Shown here in pieces: positions 50,225-60,562 of a DNA stretch of 64,000 nt (positions are counted from its first letter, which is position 1; every line of letters starts with the position of its first letter). The DNA comes from Paragonimus westermani. Taxonomy: Eukaryota > Platyhelminthes > Trematoda > Plagiorchiida > Troglotrematidae. The DNA is taken from the NCBI GenBank assembly GCA_008508345.1, contig QNGE01001231.1, positions 25,571 to 89,570 of the forward strand, in the 5' to 3' direction. The translations under genes and the position numbers were made by a program. The notes beneath the pieces are model-generated. The model saw only the letters and a list, made by a program, of their open reading frames with translations, had not been told where the DNA came from and made no database searches.

Positions 50225-50620
50225 TTCACACACGCAGACGGTTGGCGGCATATATTTCCGGTTAGCCTGTCACAGTGATTGAAGCCAAAGGACTCCTTTG
50301 GATATCAGCTACCACAAATGACTTACACTGCACCGCTTGTGGTCCCACCCACGAACCCCGTATCCAGTGTAAACTTAAAGAAATAAGAACAGGAGGTGTG
50401 TGGATGGAGTTCTATGCGGTCCAGCTTGTCAAGGCTGGATAACCGGATGATACCTTGGAAAGAAAGTAACTCTTATTTCTCGTGAACAAAGAAAGAGACT
50501 CCAAAGACAAGAACCAAGTCAGAATGAAAGATATTGCAAATATGAAGCAAGAACTAGTGAACATAAAAGTGCGTGCGATTGTACTCTAGATAAGATGAGA
50601 AAGAAAAACAACTTAGAAAA
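50225..50620 (+). repeat. Rep-B dispersed repeat, copy 2
   Basis: GGTTGGCGGCATATATTTCC, TCACAGTGATTGAAGCCAAA, CACCGCTTGTGGTCCC, then CTCGTGAACAAAGAAAGAGA and AAGATATTGC. This corresponds block by block to 33685-33970 and, for the first part, to 34355-34440. No frame is conserved between the copies. The 3' end is uncertain. Confidence 0.7.
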
Positions 50621-50709
50621 CATGCCCATACAAAAGATATGACCAATAATCAACTCGCTGAATTACCGCAGTGTTTGGAACCATGTCTGATCACTGAACA
50701 CACTAGATA

Positions 50710-51560
50710 TGTTATATAATACACATGCAGGCGGTTCGAATACCCCGATTTCCGTTGATATTATGTTCCAGTTTTATTGCCATGCAATAGCGCAGACAGT
50801 CCAATTGAACAGTGAACAAACGGCTTGGTTTTAATCTACAGGGTGCAGTTCTTCCACACATGTTTTTGATGATGAGCTCATAGCTCGCAGTCCACAGACA
50901 GATCTGTCGACACATTGCTAAGTGGGAGAATTTTATGTAGTCATCCACAATGAATCTGTTGGTGCCGATTCCAGGTGTTGGCACATCATCTCCGACCGGA
51001 GAAGGCTGAAAGAGGACGTCTCAGGTGTGTTGATATCCAAGCCACATTTAGATATCGCGAAAGTCATGGCTAGTAGCCTATTTTCATCTTTGCCATGTTC
51101 AAACAGCGCACTGATATCTGTTAGCAAAAGCATGCGCGTCGTCAAAGTAGGTGACCAGTGTAGGACGCCAAGACATCGAATATTCATCCCTGCGGTATTC
51201 AGCTTCCACATCGTCCTCCGAGTTACGAAAAGCAATCGATAATGTTGCGGTCAAATGTAAACTACTAGGATTGGGACTAGGACAGAAGCATGCTTCAGGC
51301 TAGTGACAATGTAAAACGCATGAGATCAATCCACACGATTACACTTTCGTTTGCGTACTCACATGCAACACTGATTAAACTGACGAGCTTACCTGGACAC
51401 CCAAACTAACTAAGAACCGTCCGAGACGCCTCACGGTACCAAACGCCTTGATGAAGTGCGCAGAGAGCGCGTACAACAGCTGGTTGCGTTCACGGCGCTT
51501 CTCCTGGATCTATCGAGCAATGAACGCTACGGCGACTGTACTGTGACTCGGCCGAAATTC
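50710..51560 (-). pseudogene. Non-LTR retrotransposon RT remnant
   Basis: On the minus strand, SIQEKRRERNQLLYALSA and HFIKAFGTV (about 51430-51520) correspond to the 'QEKCREQN...LYxAFIDLTKAFDTV' motif A region of a common animal LINE group. Farther along, in changing frames, come SKCGLDINTPETSSFSL (motif D region, about 51000-51050), DVLFQPSPVGDDVPTPG (about 50965-51020) and IVDDYIKFSHL, where 'FTYLGS' is expected. The YADD box is not recognisable. Stops and frameshifts are frequent. The clade (RTE or CR1/Jockey side) is not settled. It is a different family from the element at 58-60 kb. Confidence 0.7.
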
Positions 51561-52164
51561 ACACTGTTCCTCGGGAACATTGGCCTCCCAAACTTCTACA
51601 CTGAGTCAGTTCAGCAGGCTTTTGCTAGTACTTTTCCTGTGCAGCTCAGCAGATTAATGACTCCATAATAGTCGGTGCACTGCTTGCTACCTTAATCTTT
51701 AAACGATAATACGATTAGGTCACACACGCATTTCGTCAAGACCAGCCCAAGTAAAATAGTTTTACATTCCATCTTACCAAAGTATTATCCGGGTGCTCCT
51801 CGTTGACAGATTGTGACGATTTCCTAACCATTATCTGACCACAATAAATCGCACATGGAGAACCAACAGACTGAAACCGACCAACTCAGTCGCGGTACAC
51901 CATCGAGCAACCTTTGCTACATAGTAGCATAATCACTCGCGTCTACAAACGACTGTCTTCACAGGTGCAGACCAAACCCATTAGGATCATGTCCTGTAAG
52001 CTTGTTCCAGAAAACGCAAAAATACTGAATCGCACACGTTTATTCAGGTAGTTTGTTCACTTCCTAAAAGATCTGTGTACTTAATTTACCCAACCTGAGG
52101 CCACATCTGGAACATTTTCGATTCGATCCCACAAGTTTTCCGTGTTATTCGCTCTATCGATTTA
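51561..52164. other. Interval between LINE remnant and gypsy pol
   Basis: About 600 bases. The RT domain that should precede the RNase H of the gypsy element is not readable here, so the element is truncated on its 5' side. No other feature was recognised. Confidence 0.4.
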
Positions 52165-53928
52165 ACACCAATATAGCATCATTGTCACACCGTCATCCGT
52201 CCACCCATCCAACGCCAACCGTGGATGCATCAGACATGAATGTAGGAGCGGTCCTGCAACAGCAACTTGGTGACTGGGGCCCACTGGCCTTTTTCCCTAA
52301 GCGTTCACAACTAGCGGAGTCGTGGAATAGTGATTTCAGAAAAGAACTGTTGGCGGCGTATACCGGTATCCGTCATTTTCAATATGTCCTTGAAGACAGA
52401 GGTTTTATCGTTTTCACAGACCATAAGCTGCTAAAATACGTCATACGATCGACACCCGACAGACACTTCTCTAGAGAGACCCGACATCTGGATTATATCG
52501 CTCAGTTTGCGAACAATATCCGTTATAGTTTAGTTATTTCGAGCACAACGCTGATGCCCTCTCGTGCAACAACGCTACAATAAGTATGGTAGAGGGCTCA
52601 TTCGATCTGGCAGCGATCGCGACGCGACAAGTCAACGACCCGGGGTTAGAACAACTTCGTCGATCAAGTACCATTGAGCCAGAACGCGCTTCCATAAATG
52701 CATCCGAAGGACTTACTAGTTGACACTTCACAAGGCATCCCTCGCCCGGTAATTCCGTTAGTTTTCCGTTGTCAAATTTTTGACAATTGGTAAAACATAT
52801 CTCACCCAGGTATAGGCTCAACAGTCAAGATGGTCACCGTGCGTTGTCTCGCGCATTGTCAACCGAGACGTTCGCACATGGGCCAAATAGTGCACACACT
52901 GTCAACGGACGAAAATCCATCGTAATACGCATGCACCACTGGGGAGTTCTGAAGCTCCTGATGAACGTTCCGATCATGTCATATTGACCTGGTCGGACTG
53001 TTGCTACTCTCCAGTGGGTGTACGTATATCCTGACCTGTGTAGACAGGTTTATACGCTGGCTAGAATCTATACCGATTCCAAATTGTTCGTGAGAGACCG
53101 TCGCACGGGCATTTCTGGAACGCTGGATTGTCCAATCTAGTTGTTCCGCCGTGGTGGCCATCGACCGCGGGTCACACTTCGACTTAGCCTCCGCGTCACT
53201 TCTCAGTGCTGTAAGATGCAGTGGAATGCGCACAGCGTCTTACCAGCCGACATCTAACGGGTTAGTTGAACGTTTTCTTCCACAGCGGAAAAGTTCTCTA
53301 TCTACCATCAATAACCTTCCGTGGCACGAGGTTCTACCATTAACCTTGTTAGGTATCCGAAACACGCTGGAGGCTGACCAGCATACCTCCCTCGCTCAGT
53401 TAGTTTATGGGTGCTTTTTATGTATCTCCGGAGAGATGATTGCTTCATGCGTAACGTGGATCCACGGATTGCATTGAGCAGTTGGTCCAACATATGAGAC
53501 GACTCCGACCGACCCCACCAAGAGAACAGACGAAACTAGCGTACGCAGATCCTCTTCTGTCTAATTGTTAGCATGTTGTGATTCACACGGTTTCTCCTCA
53601 ATAACCTTTGCGGCCGCCGTATACAGGTCCGTTCCGTGTACCCAAACGGTACGATAAAACTTTCATGTTAGAACGCAACGGTAAACGCGAGGTTAACTCG
53701 ATCGACAGACTGCAGGCAGCGTTTATCGAGATTCCTGATGTGGGAAATTGTTCATGACCAGCACCATACTCTACGATTAATACTTTACCTAACATTTGTA
53801 CATATTCGGTTGCGACTGCCACTCCGTTAGCCTCGACGGTGCCAAGCCTCCAGAACCGACTTAGTCAAGAGTTGCGGAGGCAATTGCAATTCGTAGACTA
53901 CGTGATGTATGTGGCAGAAGTGAACTGA
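52165..53928 (+). pseudogene. pol: Ty3/gypsy pol: RNase H and integrase, many frameshifts
   Basis: The RNase H part is open from 52182: VDASDMNVGAVLQQQ, GPLAFFPKR, KELLAAYTGIRHFQYVLE and FTDHKLLKYVIRST. A shift follows near 52560. Integrase then comes in pieces: ISHPGIGSTVKMVTVRC (from about 52798), CTHCQRTKIHRNT with the two zinc-binding cysteines (about 52891), YILTCVDRFIRWLESIPIPN (about 53023-53082), VVAIDRG (53151), NGLVERF (about 53256), and LRPTPPREQTK downstream. The C-terminal block PPYTGPFRVPKRYDKTF and NGKREVNSIDRL lies at about 53610-53720. The first catalytic Asp is not seen, while the DRG aspartate and the ERF glutamate remain. At least five breaks show it is inactive. No protease or RT is found upstream. 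It is GC-richer than its flanks, and its link to the gag at 23.6 kb is unproven. Confidence 0.88.
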
Positions 53929-54017
53929 ACCATTCATGTTCGTGTCAACGGCTTCGACCAACTTAAACACTGCTGCATTGTCGAATTCAAACTTCTGATT
54001 GTCTTCTAGGGAGGCTC

Positions 54018-54180
54018 TGTAGCGACCCTATTCGTTCATCGTTGACTATGTTACAGTTCTGATTACCACCCATACTATTTTGTTTTGAACTTTTGTGTTT
54101 GGAAGTTTGTTTGAACGAGTAGAAATACCGACAGGTACCTCGCACACTCGAACGTACGATACACATCACGCGTTCGACAA
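54018..54180 (+). repeat. Possible start of 3' LTR of the gypsy pseudogene
   Basis: About 90 bases after the end of pol a purine stretch (CTAGGGAGGC) precedes TGTAGCGACC. A polypurine tract followed by TG is where the 3' LTR should begin. The sequence is different from the LTR at 17.4 and 23.3 kb. The end cannot be placed because no second LTR copy is in the window, so the end coordinate is a guess. Confidence 0.3.
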
Positions 54181-55384
54181 TCGATCCGCGGCATTAGCAC
54201 TTCGTTTTTTTTTGCTCGCTCTCTCACACGTCGACTTCACGTGTCGACAATATACTTCTCGTTTACTCACAGCGTTGCTCTCAATCGGTCGTTTTCGGTT
54301 CACTTGATCCCCCAACCAGCTTCACGTACATTTACATCGTTGTCAAGTGCACAAACGCCTCGTCACACACACACACAACTGTCCGAAAATATAATTGCCC
54401 AGGTCACAGATCATGGGTATGCCACAACCGAACATCAGTTCAAATGAGCGAGGCAATATCTGCACGGCCTAAGAAAGCGTAAAGGTTAGCCAAACACAGC
54501 TACAACGGCTTCTCATATGCGTTATTAGAGAGGCAATGATGGGCTACAACGAAAGTTGAACAGAAGGTTTCCTATTTCATTGGAGTAGAAGCTGAATGGT
54601 GTGGAACCTTGACAGTGTGCTTAAGATTCGACGGCTAACTTCGAAGTGGATCCGAGAGGCAGTTTAGTTCGATGGGGATATTGCGATCACGTATGAATGA
54701 TACACAAGCGATTGCAGTACAGTGTCTGGCAAATTCCACAATATTGGTGGGTTTAACCAACTTGAAGCAGTCTTATTGGAGGGTCATGCATTAGGGTTAA
54801 TATGACGAAAGAACTAAACTCTAATCTCAAATGAGTGTGAATGAACCTTTGTTGGGGGTGAGTCGGTTAATAAAATAGGGTCAACTAGGAAAATAGAGCA
54901 GTTGCCACTCGATCAATTACTTGCAAATTATAAGCAGTTCGATATGGATCGGCTGAATTTGCGTTTTGAGGTTTGTGGATTGAATCAAAGCCCTCTTCCC
55001 TCTTCAACTTCAAAATTGCGGCCTCATGATAGTTAATCAACAGAATTCTCCAGCGATTTATTGGTGCTACCAAATAACATCTGCTAGACGGACGCAGTTG
55101 ATTGCTATCGCGCATAAAAATGCTGTTTCCTGGTGGGTGAACGAAAACCAGCCTGGAGAGCTATGTTAACGCAGGTGTGCAGGAAACTATGAGTTAATCT
55201 CTCAAAGGATAGTACGTTTACGACCCATCCGAAGAATGCAAACGCCACAGTTTTGTGGTGAATTATGTCCCACCGTCTTTCCCCATCTATGTCCTGACTA
55301 AGGCATGCGTAATGATTAGTTGGCCGTTAAACAGCAGTACTAAACACTGATGTACTGCTTCCGCCTAAGATTCACTTGCGTCTA
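54181..55384. other. Interval without recognisable gene
   Basis: About 1.2 kb. It contains a short run of CA units near 54364 and frames below 80 codons. Part may still belong to the gypsy LTR. Confidence 0.35.
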
Positions 55385-55470
55385 GTTAAGTCAGTGGAGT
55401 AATGGTTAACCTGATTGTTTTGAAGGTACAAGGACCAGAGTTAAAGTTCCGGTTCATAAGAAAATAATAT
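55385..55470 (+). mobile_element. Decayed SINE head
   Basis: GTCAGTGGAGTAATGGTTAA, then GACCAGAGTTAAAGTTCCGG, aligns with the tRNA-like head of the SINE at 44.7 kb and 57.5 kb (A-box TGGAGTAATGG, degraded B box). The body of the SINE is not recognisable after it. Confidence 0.4.
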
Positions 55471-57378
55471 AGCAGGTCGAAGATACAGCTTGACTTTAGA
55501 CCTTTCTTACGTACCAGCCGGATACATGCAATTTGACGAGAACAGTTTTGTTCTTAGTTCACTCTCTCACGCAGAAATAAATGGAATGCACTGGTTGTCG
55601 TCTGACACACAAATGTTGTGGTGTACAGTTAACATATGTGATGGATCATCGCCTTGGTTACGCGCTCAGTCGCTGATCCAAAACCGAGACGAGGAAACAC
55701 CGTTTATTGGAAGAGGAAGTCAAAATTAGGCCAAAAAGACTAGGTTTACAGGACGAAACGACCACCATAAATGGCCAGTAGACAGTGAATCAAGTGAGTT
55801 ATATATGGCAGTCGGCGTCAGAACAAATCATGTCATAGGGTGCACAGAAAACAACGGGAGAAAACAGTCCAGATGGCGCACACGTGTTCGACCGCACGGC
55901 TGCAATCTGATTGGCTGTGTTGAACCATATCACTACTCACGACCATACCATCCGAACGGGGCCGGTCGATCGACGTGGCGTGATGCGTCCTGGCTGTTTC
56001 ATTGAGAGATGCGCCCCCTAACATTATGTTCCACACTGAGCATCATTTTAGGAGGTAAAAACCTCAGTAGTACCACCTGTCCACGGAGGTAGGAACGGTC
56101 GTTTCAAAATATCCCAGTCCGTTTCCTGTGCCTCATACATGACAAAAAAAGGCTAACATGGTGCTCAGGATGCGGAGGTGGTAGGAGATAGAGTCCCTAT
56201 ACTGTTAAGTTTATTCGAGTGCCCTCAATTTGGGTGGAGTTTTGAAGGTTGTCGACCATACCTTATGACAATAATACAGCTGAGTGAATGAGTATGGTAT
56301 TGAGTGTACCAATGACAGGTTACAGACCATCCCATATGCCTAACGGATTGTTACATTGGTCGCTACATCCTTTGAAGAACCTTATTTTCTCTATTGCAAA
56401 TTACTGTCTTCGGGGCCAACCGCTGAATCTGCAACACTATATGAGTCACCTGATTTGTACACAACATTCTGTTGTTGATAGTCTACATCCAAAGTGGAAC
56501 ACCCAGGCAGAATGTAGTAGCAATAGCTGACAACAAATAAAGACTTGATGCAAAAATTCGTGACAGAACTCCGAGCCGTTAGCCAGCTCGTCGATCTGGA
56601 CAACTGTGAATGGGATTACGACTTCCAGTACCAGGGCTTGCAAGTCATCCCTATCAAAACGTGCTTGACTGTCCAGATCGGAACTACATCATACTCACCG
56701 TATTTCAAACTCAGCTCGCTTCCCTACAACTTTGACCAGTCCTGAAATCATCACCTGTGTATGTACTTCTTGCTTTCTTTATCCTTCTATTTAGACACAC
56801 AATTTAGGAAGCACGTGAACATTAAAATCTTTCGATAACCTGTAATGTTTCAGTGGTTCTAGGTTGTGAACACAATGTAAACGGGTTGTCGTAGGCAATG
56901 GCTATCTAGCCGGTAGGGTGCAAGTAAGTAATGTGTACTAGGCAAAAGTACTTGTGTTTAGGTTTCATGAGATAGAAAGCTAATGAACTGGCCCGGTAAA
57001 CGACTGAAAGTGCAAACATAACAATCATCACGTGAAGTGTTCGGCAAACAGTGCAGAAAGTGGACACTGTGCGTGACTGGAAGATCATATGACTGATCGA
57101 CGAGTAACAGTGTAAATTTATCTGAAAAAAACTGTTGCAGCGCAAAGAATGGTGGATGTAAACACTTCGTATCGAATTATCAGTACTAGATTTACAGTAA
57201 CATGAACCTGTCTTATGTAAAAACTGAGAAAATAGATAATAAAGATGTGGCATTCTGAAATCATCTGGTATAACAGGAATTTCTTCCCGCCACCTGTAGA
57301 ACCAAGAAGCTTATCGTTTTTTTCACTCCTAACCATCTCAAGTAGATGACTGTGTTAGGCGGGAATGCTTTTAGTTTT
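55471..57378. other. Interval without recognisable gene
   Basis: About 1.9 kb. Overlapping frames occur on both strands, up to 115 codons (56906-57253, minus strand). None has a recognised domain and the base composition is like the flanks. Confidence 0.4.
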
Positions 57379-57620
57379 CTGATGAGTAGTTGGGGATTTG
57401 GTTTATTTTCAAGTTGTCCATCACTCACATTTGATCGCAGCCTTCGCAGTCAGATACACTTTCCAGCCAGCCTCTTTCGAAAAGAAGCATTAGGATCGAG
57501 TTTCGTTCTCATTAGAGCTCATCAGTAGTGCATATCCTTGCCACGCAGTGGTTAACACGGTTGCCTCATGACCGGAATGGCCGGAGTTCAAATCCCAACC
57601 GGGGCAAGGATATGCACTGC
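57379..57620. mobile_element. Rearranged SINE: body inverted relative to its head
   Basis: From 57379 to about 57542 the plus strand carries the SINE body in reverse (TTTGGTTTATTTTCAAGTTG, CTCTTTCGAAAAGAAGC, CATCAGTAGTGCATATCC). It is followed immediately by the SINE head in forward orientation (CGCAGTGGTTAACACGG, GGAGTTCAAATCCC) and GGCAAGGATATGCAC. The 15-mer GGCAAGGATATGCAC is thus present on both sides of the head in opposite orientations (near 57528-57542 and 57603-57617) and could form a hairpin with the 60-base head as loop. Coordinates are good to a base or two. Confidence 0.8.
57500..57525 (-). ncRNA. Hammerhead-ribozyme-like core with consensus bases
   Basis: On the minus strand CTGATGAG is followed by a short hairpin (GCTCT, AATG, AGAAC, with one C-A mismatch) and GAAAC with TC. 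All the fixed core bases CUGAUGA and GAAA are present, the best core in the window. A 3-bp stem III (GAG with CTC) would be possible with the B-box region of an intact SINE, but here the head is inverted, so the copy itself should not fold as a whole ribozyme. Confidence 0.5.
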
Positions 57621-58370
57621 TTTTAGTTTCATAACTTACATCTTAGAGATACAGGAAGTGAGTGAATAAATAATCCAAAACCAACGCTCTCCTCAGACTC
57701 AGTGCATGGTCTAGGTGAACTATAGTTCGCACTGCATCTTTGAATGCCATAAGAATGTGTAACGTGCGCAACACTCCACCGCGAAATCATTGATGTAGAT
57801 GTTTGATGGAGAGCGGTCAGGGTTCTAGACAGACTTAAAAGTTTCGCGATCGGTAATAAAGGTTAAACGGGTAGCGAACAGGCGTTTGTGAAATTTTGTT
57901 AATGCTTCAGCATGACCTTGTTCACTTGCACTGATTAGCCTGAAAATCTGAAACACACGATGACTATCCCGTTTTACTACTCCATTTTCGGCAAAGGAGC
58001 ATCAGTAATCACAAAGGACCCCAACCCCGCCGAAACTAAACTTAAAACGGCATTGGTGGGCAGGAAGTATAAAACGCCTCTAAGCGATTGCTCATCGGTC
58101 CATAAAGAAATTTTTGGTGAATTCCATACAGAGCGTTAGATAGGTGATGAAGACGATCGGACTCTGGACGAAACCCACTTTCACTAACTAGGCAGTCAAT
58201 CTATGACAACTTGAAGCTTCCAAAACGCATCATGAACAAATGATGGTGACAAGGTAGATGCAAAAATGTTCAAGTAAAACACTCGACCGATTATTACTAA
58301 CATTCTGGTAGGAGAGTGTGCAAAAACTTCATTTTGACAAGCACCAAATTCTAAATTAGCAGTAATATGA
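57621..58370. other. Interval upstream of the truncated LINE
   Basis: About 750 bases without recognisable coding. The apurinic-type endonuclease domain that should precede the LINE RT is not found here, which places the 5' truncation near 58371. Confidence 0.5.
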
Positions 58371-60427
58371 TTCGAACAAATCGCCGGAGCTATGAAAGCG
58401 TGCTGTGAACAGGCACGCTCCGAAGGAGCTGTTCAGTTTCGACAGAAATGGATTTCCGTCACGTTGATAAATCTTATGAACAAGCGTCGCTCTATCCCAC
58501 CTGGTTCTGAATACGACGACGACCGTCGAGAAATCAAACGTAAGCTGACTGAGTGCTTGCGCAAAGACCGTGAGCACTACTTGGTCCAACAGTCGAAAGA
58601 GATGGAAGAGGTCTTTGTATCTGGGAATAGCAGAAGGCTTTTTCCCTAATCCGTAGTTGTACTGGCCGTCAAGTCGGTGTAAGTGAGACCATATATGAAA
58701 AAGATGGTTCACTTATCACCATCCAGTCGCGCCGACTTGACAGGTGGGCTGAAAATTTTGAAGAACAGTTCAGTTGGCCTCAACCAGATCATGTGGACGA
58801 CAGGACTCGATTAGTCAGCCACTGCATCTCAGATGATCCTCAGTCGGAAGCAGAAGTCGTCCTGGAGCTCAAGTTATTGAAGCGTAATAAGGCTCCTGGA
58901 CCAGACCTCCTCTCTCCTTCTCTTTTCAAGGATGGTGGAGTGAGGTTACTATCAGAACTGACGAAACTTCTCCAGACGATCTGGGAGACTGAAGAGGTAC
59001 CTCGTGATTGGTGCTTATCAACAGTCATTCCCGTTTTCAAAAAGGGGTCCCGAAGTCTATGTGACAACCACAGAGGCATCAGTTTGGTGTCTGTTGCGTC
59101 CAAGTTACTCACTGGCCTCATTTTACGTCGGCTCACTAAACCCAGAGAAAGTCAGATACGTGAAGAACAAGCAGGATTCAGATCCGGTCGGGGGTGTGTT
59201 GATCACATTTTTACCTTACGACGGATCTTGGAACATCGGCATTCATATAGGCAGCCGACGGCCGTGGTCTTTTTGGACCTGAGGGCTGCATTCGATTCAG
59301 TTGCTCGTAACGTTCTCTGGAGCTGTCTCCTTCGCAAGGGAGTACCAGAGAAATACGTGAATCTATTGAGATCGCTGTACGCTCACTCTGCAAGCAGAGT
59401 GAGAGTTTATGGACAACTGTCTCGAGCGTTCATCACTTCTAGTGGTGTTCGTCAGGGGTGTCCGATTTCCCCCTTCCTGTTCAATTTTGTCATGGACGAC
59501 ATTCTGGAGGGTGCGCTTCGTGAATCCAGTGGGTTTGGTGTTGAGCTTCTTCCTGGCGCTAGATTGACCGATCTGGAGTACGCGGACGACATTGTTTTAC
59601 TTAGCCCCTCTGCCGAAGACATGCAAACCATGCTGAACAAGGTGAGCGACCGGGCTGGTTTGTATGGAATGCGCTTCACACCTTCAAAGTGCAAAGTGCT
59701 GCTTCAAGACTGGGGCATTTCCACCCCTACCTTCTTTATTGCAGGCAATCAGCTTGAGACTGTGGACAGTTTCACATACTTAGGTAGCACTATCTCGTCA
59801 GCCTGTAATATTGCTGACGAGATATTAGCGAGGATAGCAAAGGCACCAGTTGCCTTTGCCAAACTGCGTCATCTGTGGCGTCGAAAAGACGTCCGGTTGT
59901 CGCTGAAAGGAGGGGTATATAACGCCTGTGTGTGTTCCACTTTGCTGTATGGTTCGGAAATGTGGCCTGTTCACAAGCAAGATATCAAGAGGCTTGCTGT
60001 GCTTGACCATCGTTTTCTCCGTCAATTGACCCACATTAAGTGGATTGATCGCGTGAGCAATGTTACAGTTCCCGACACGTATTCCGGAACGCTCGGGATG
60101 CGCGATCAATTGGTCAACTAACCGCCGTCCCACAGCTTGCGATGGTTGGGTCACGTGCTCCGTATGCCATCTGAGCGTTTACCGTACCGGGCATTATATA
60201 CTGCGGCCACCAACAGTAGGGTAAAACCTCGTGGTGATCAAGCAACAACGTGGTCACGAAATATGAAGACCTTGACTGCTCCATTGAGCAAAGTGGGCAG
60301 GTATCGCCTGCCTGAATGGGGTCCTCGTGATCACTCAAATCGCTGTTTAGAGACGCTATCCGAGATGGCGGTGTGTCGCAGTCAATGGCGTACCTGTATC
60401 CATACCATTTCTAGTTCTTCTGCTTAA
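58371..60427 (+). pseudogene. Non-LTR reverse transcriptase ORF, nearly intact
   Basis: Starting after a stop at 58368-58370, the frame reads the connector (FRQKWISVTLINLMN, SGEYDDDR-like charged region, ECLRKDREHYL) and breaks near 58640 by a one-base shift at a T-run. The new frame continues through ITIQSRRLDRWAENFEEQF and then 442 uninterrupted codons from 58793. RT blocks seen are STVIPVFKKGSRSLCDNHRG, EQAGFRSGRGCVDH, FLDLRAAFDSV (motif A), SGVRQGCPISPFLFN (motif B), LEYADDIVLL (motif C, both catalytic Asp present), GMRFTPSKCKVL (motif D) and FTYLGSTIS. TAA at 60119-60121 interrupts. The same frame goes on with LRWLGHVLRMPSERLPYRAL to the stop at 60425-60427. Relatives are common in flatworm genomes. 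The clade is RTE- or CR1-like by the block pattern. With one shift and one stop this is the youngest LINE here. Confidence 0.93.
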
Positions 60428-60562
60428 TCTTCTTTAGTATTTTTTGACCTTCCTAATAATGTTTTCTTCTAGGATATTCCACATCACTGTTGAATTGAGA
60501 GGCGGCTCGAGCCACAGTACCTTTGGTCAGGCTCATGATTGTTATGATGATGATGATGAATA
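58371..60562 (+). mobile_element. 5'-truncated non-LTR retrotransposon, about 2.2 kb
   Basis: The element begins in the connector between endonuclease and RT, contains the whole RT and C-terminal region, and ends in a 3' untranslated part of about 130 bases with ATGATGATGATGATG near 60545-60560. Loss of the 5' part is the usual outcome of target-primed reverse transcription. A microsatellite-like 3' end fits the RTE type. Target-site duplications were not found by eye. Confidence 0.8.

Noticed and set aside
50710..51235. Reading of this stretch as a second R2 element
   Set aside because: At first the DINT and thumb-like residues looked R2-like, but the QEKRRERN/KAFGTV and LFQPSP blocks fit another LINE group better and no restriction-like endonuclease follows.
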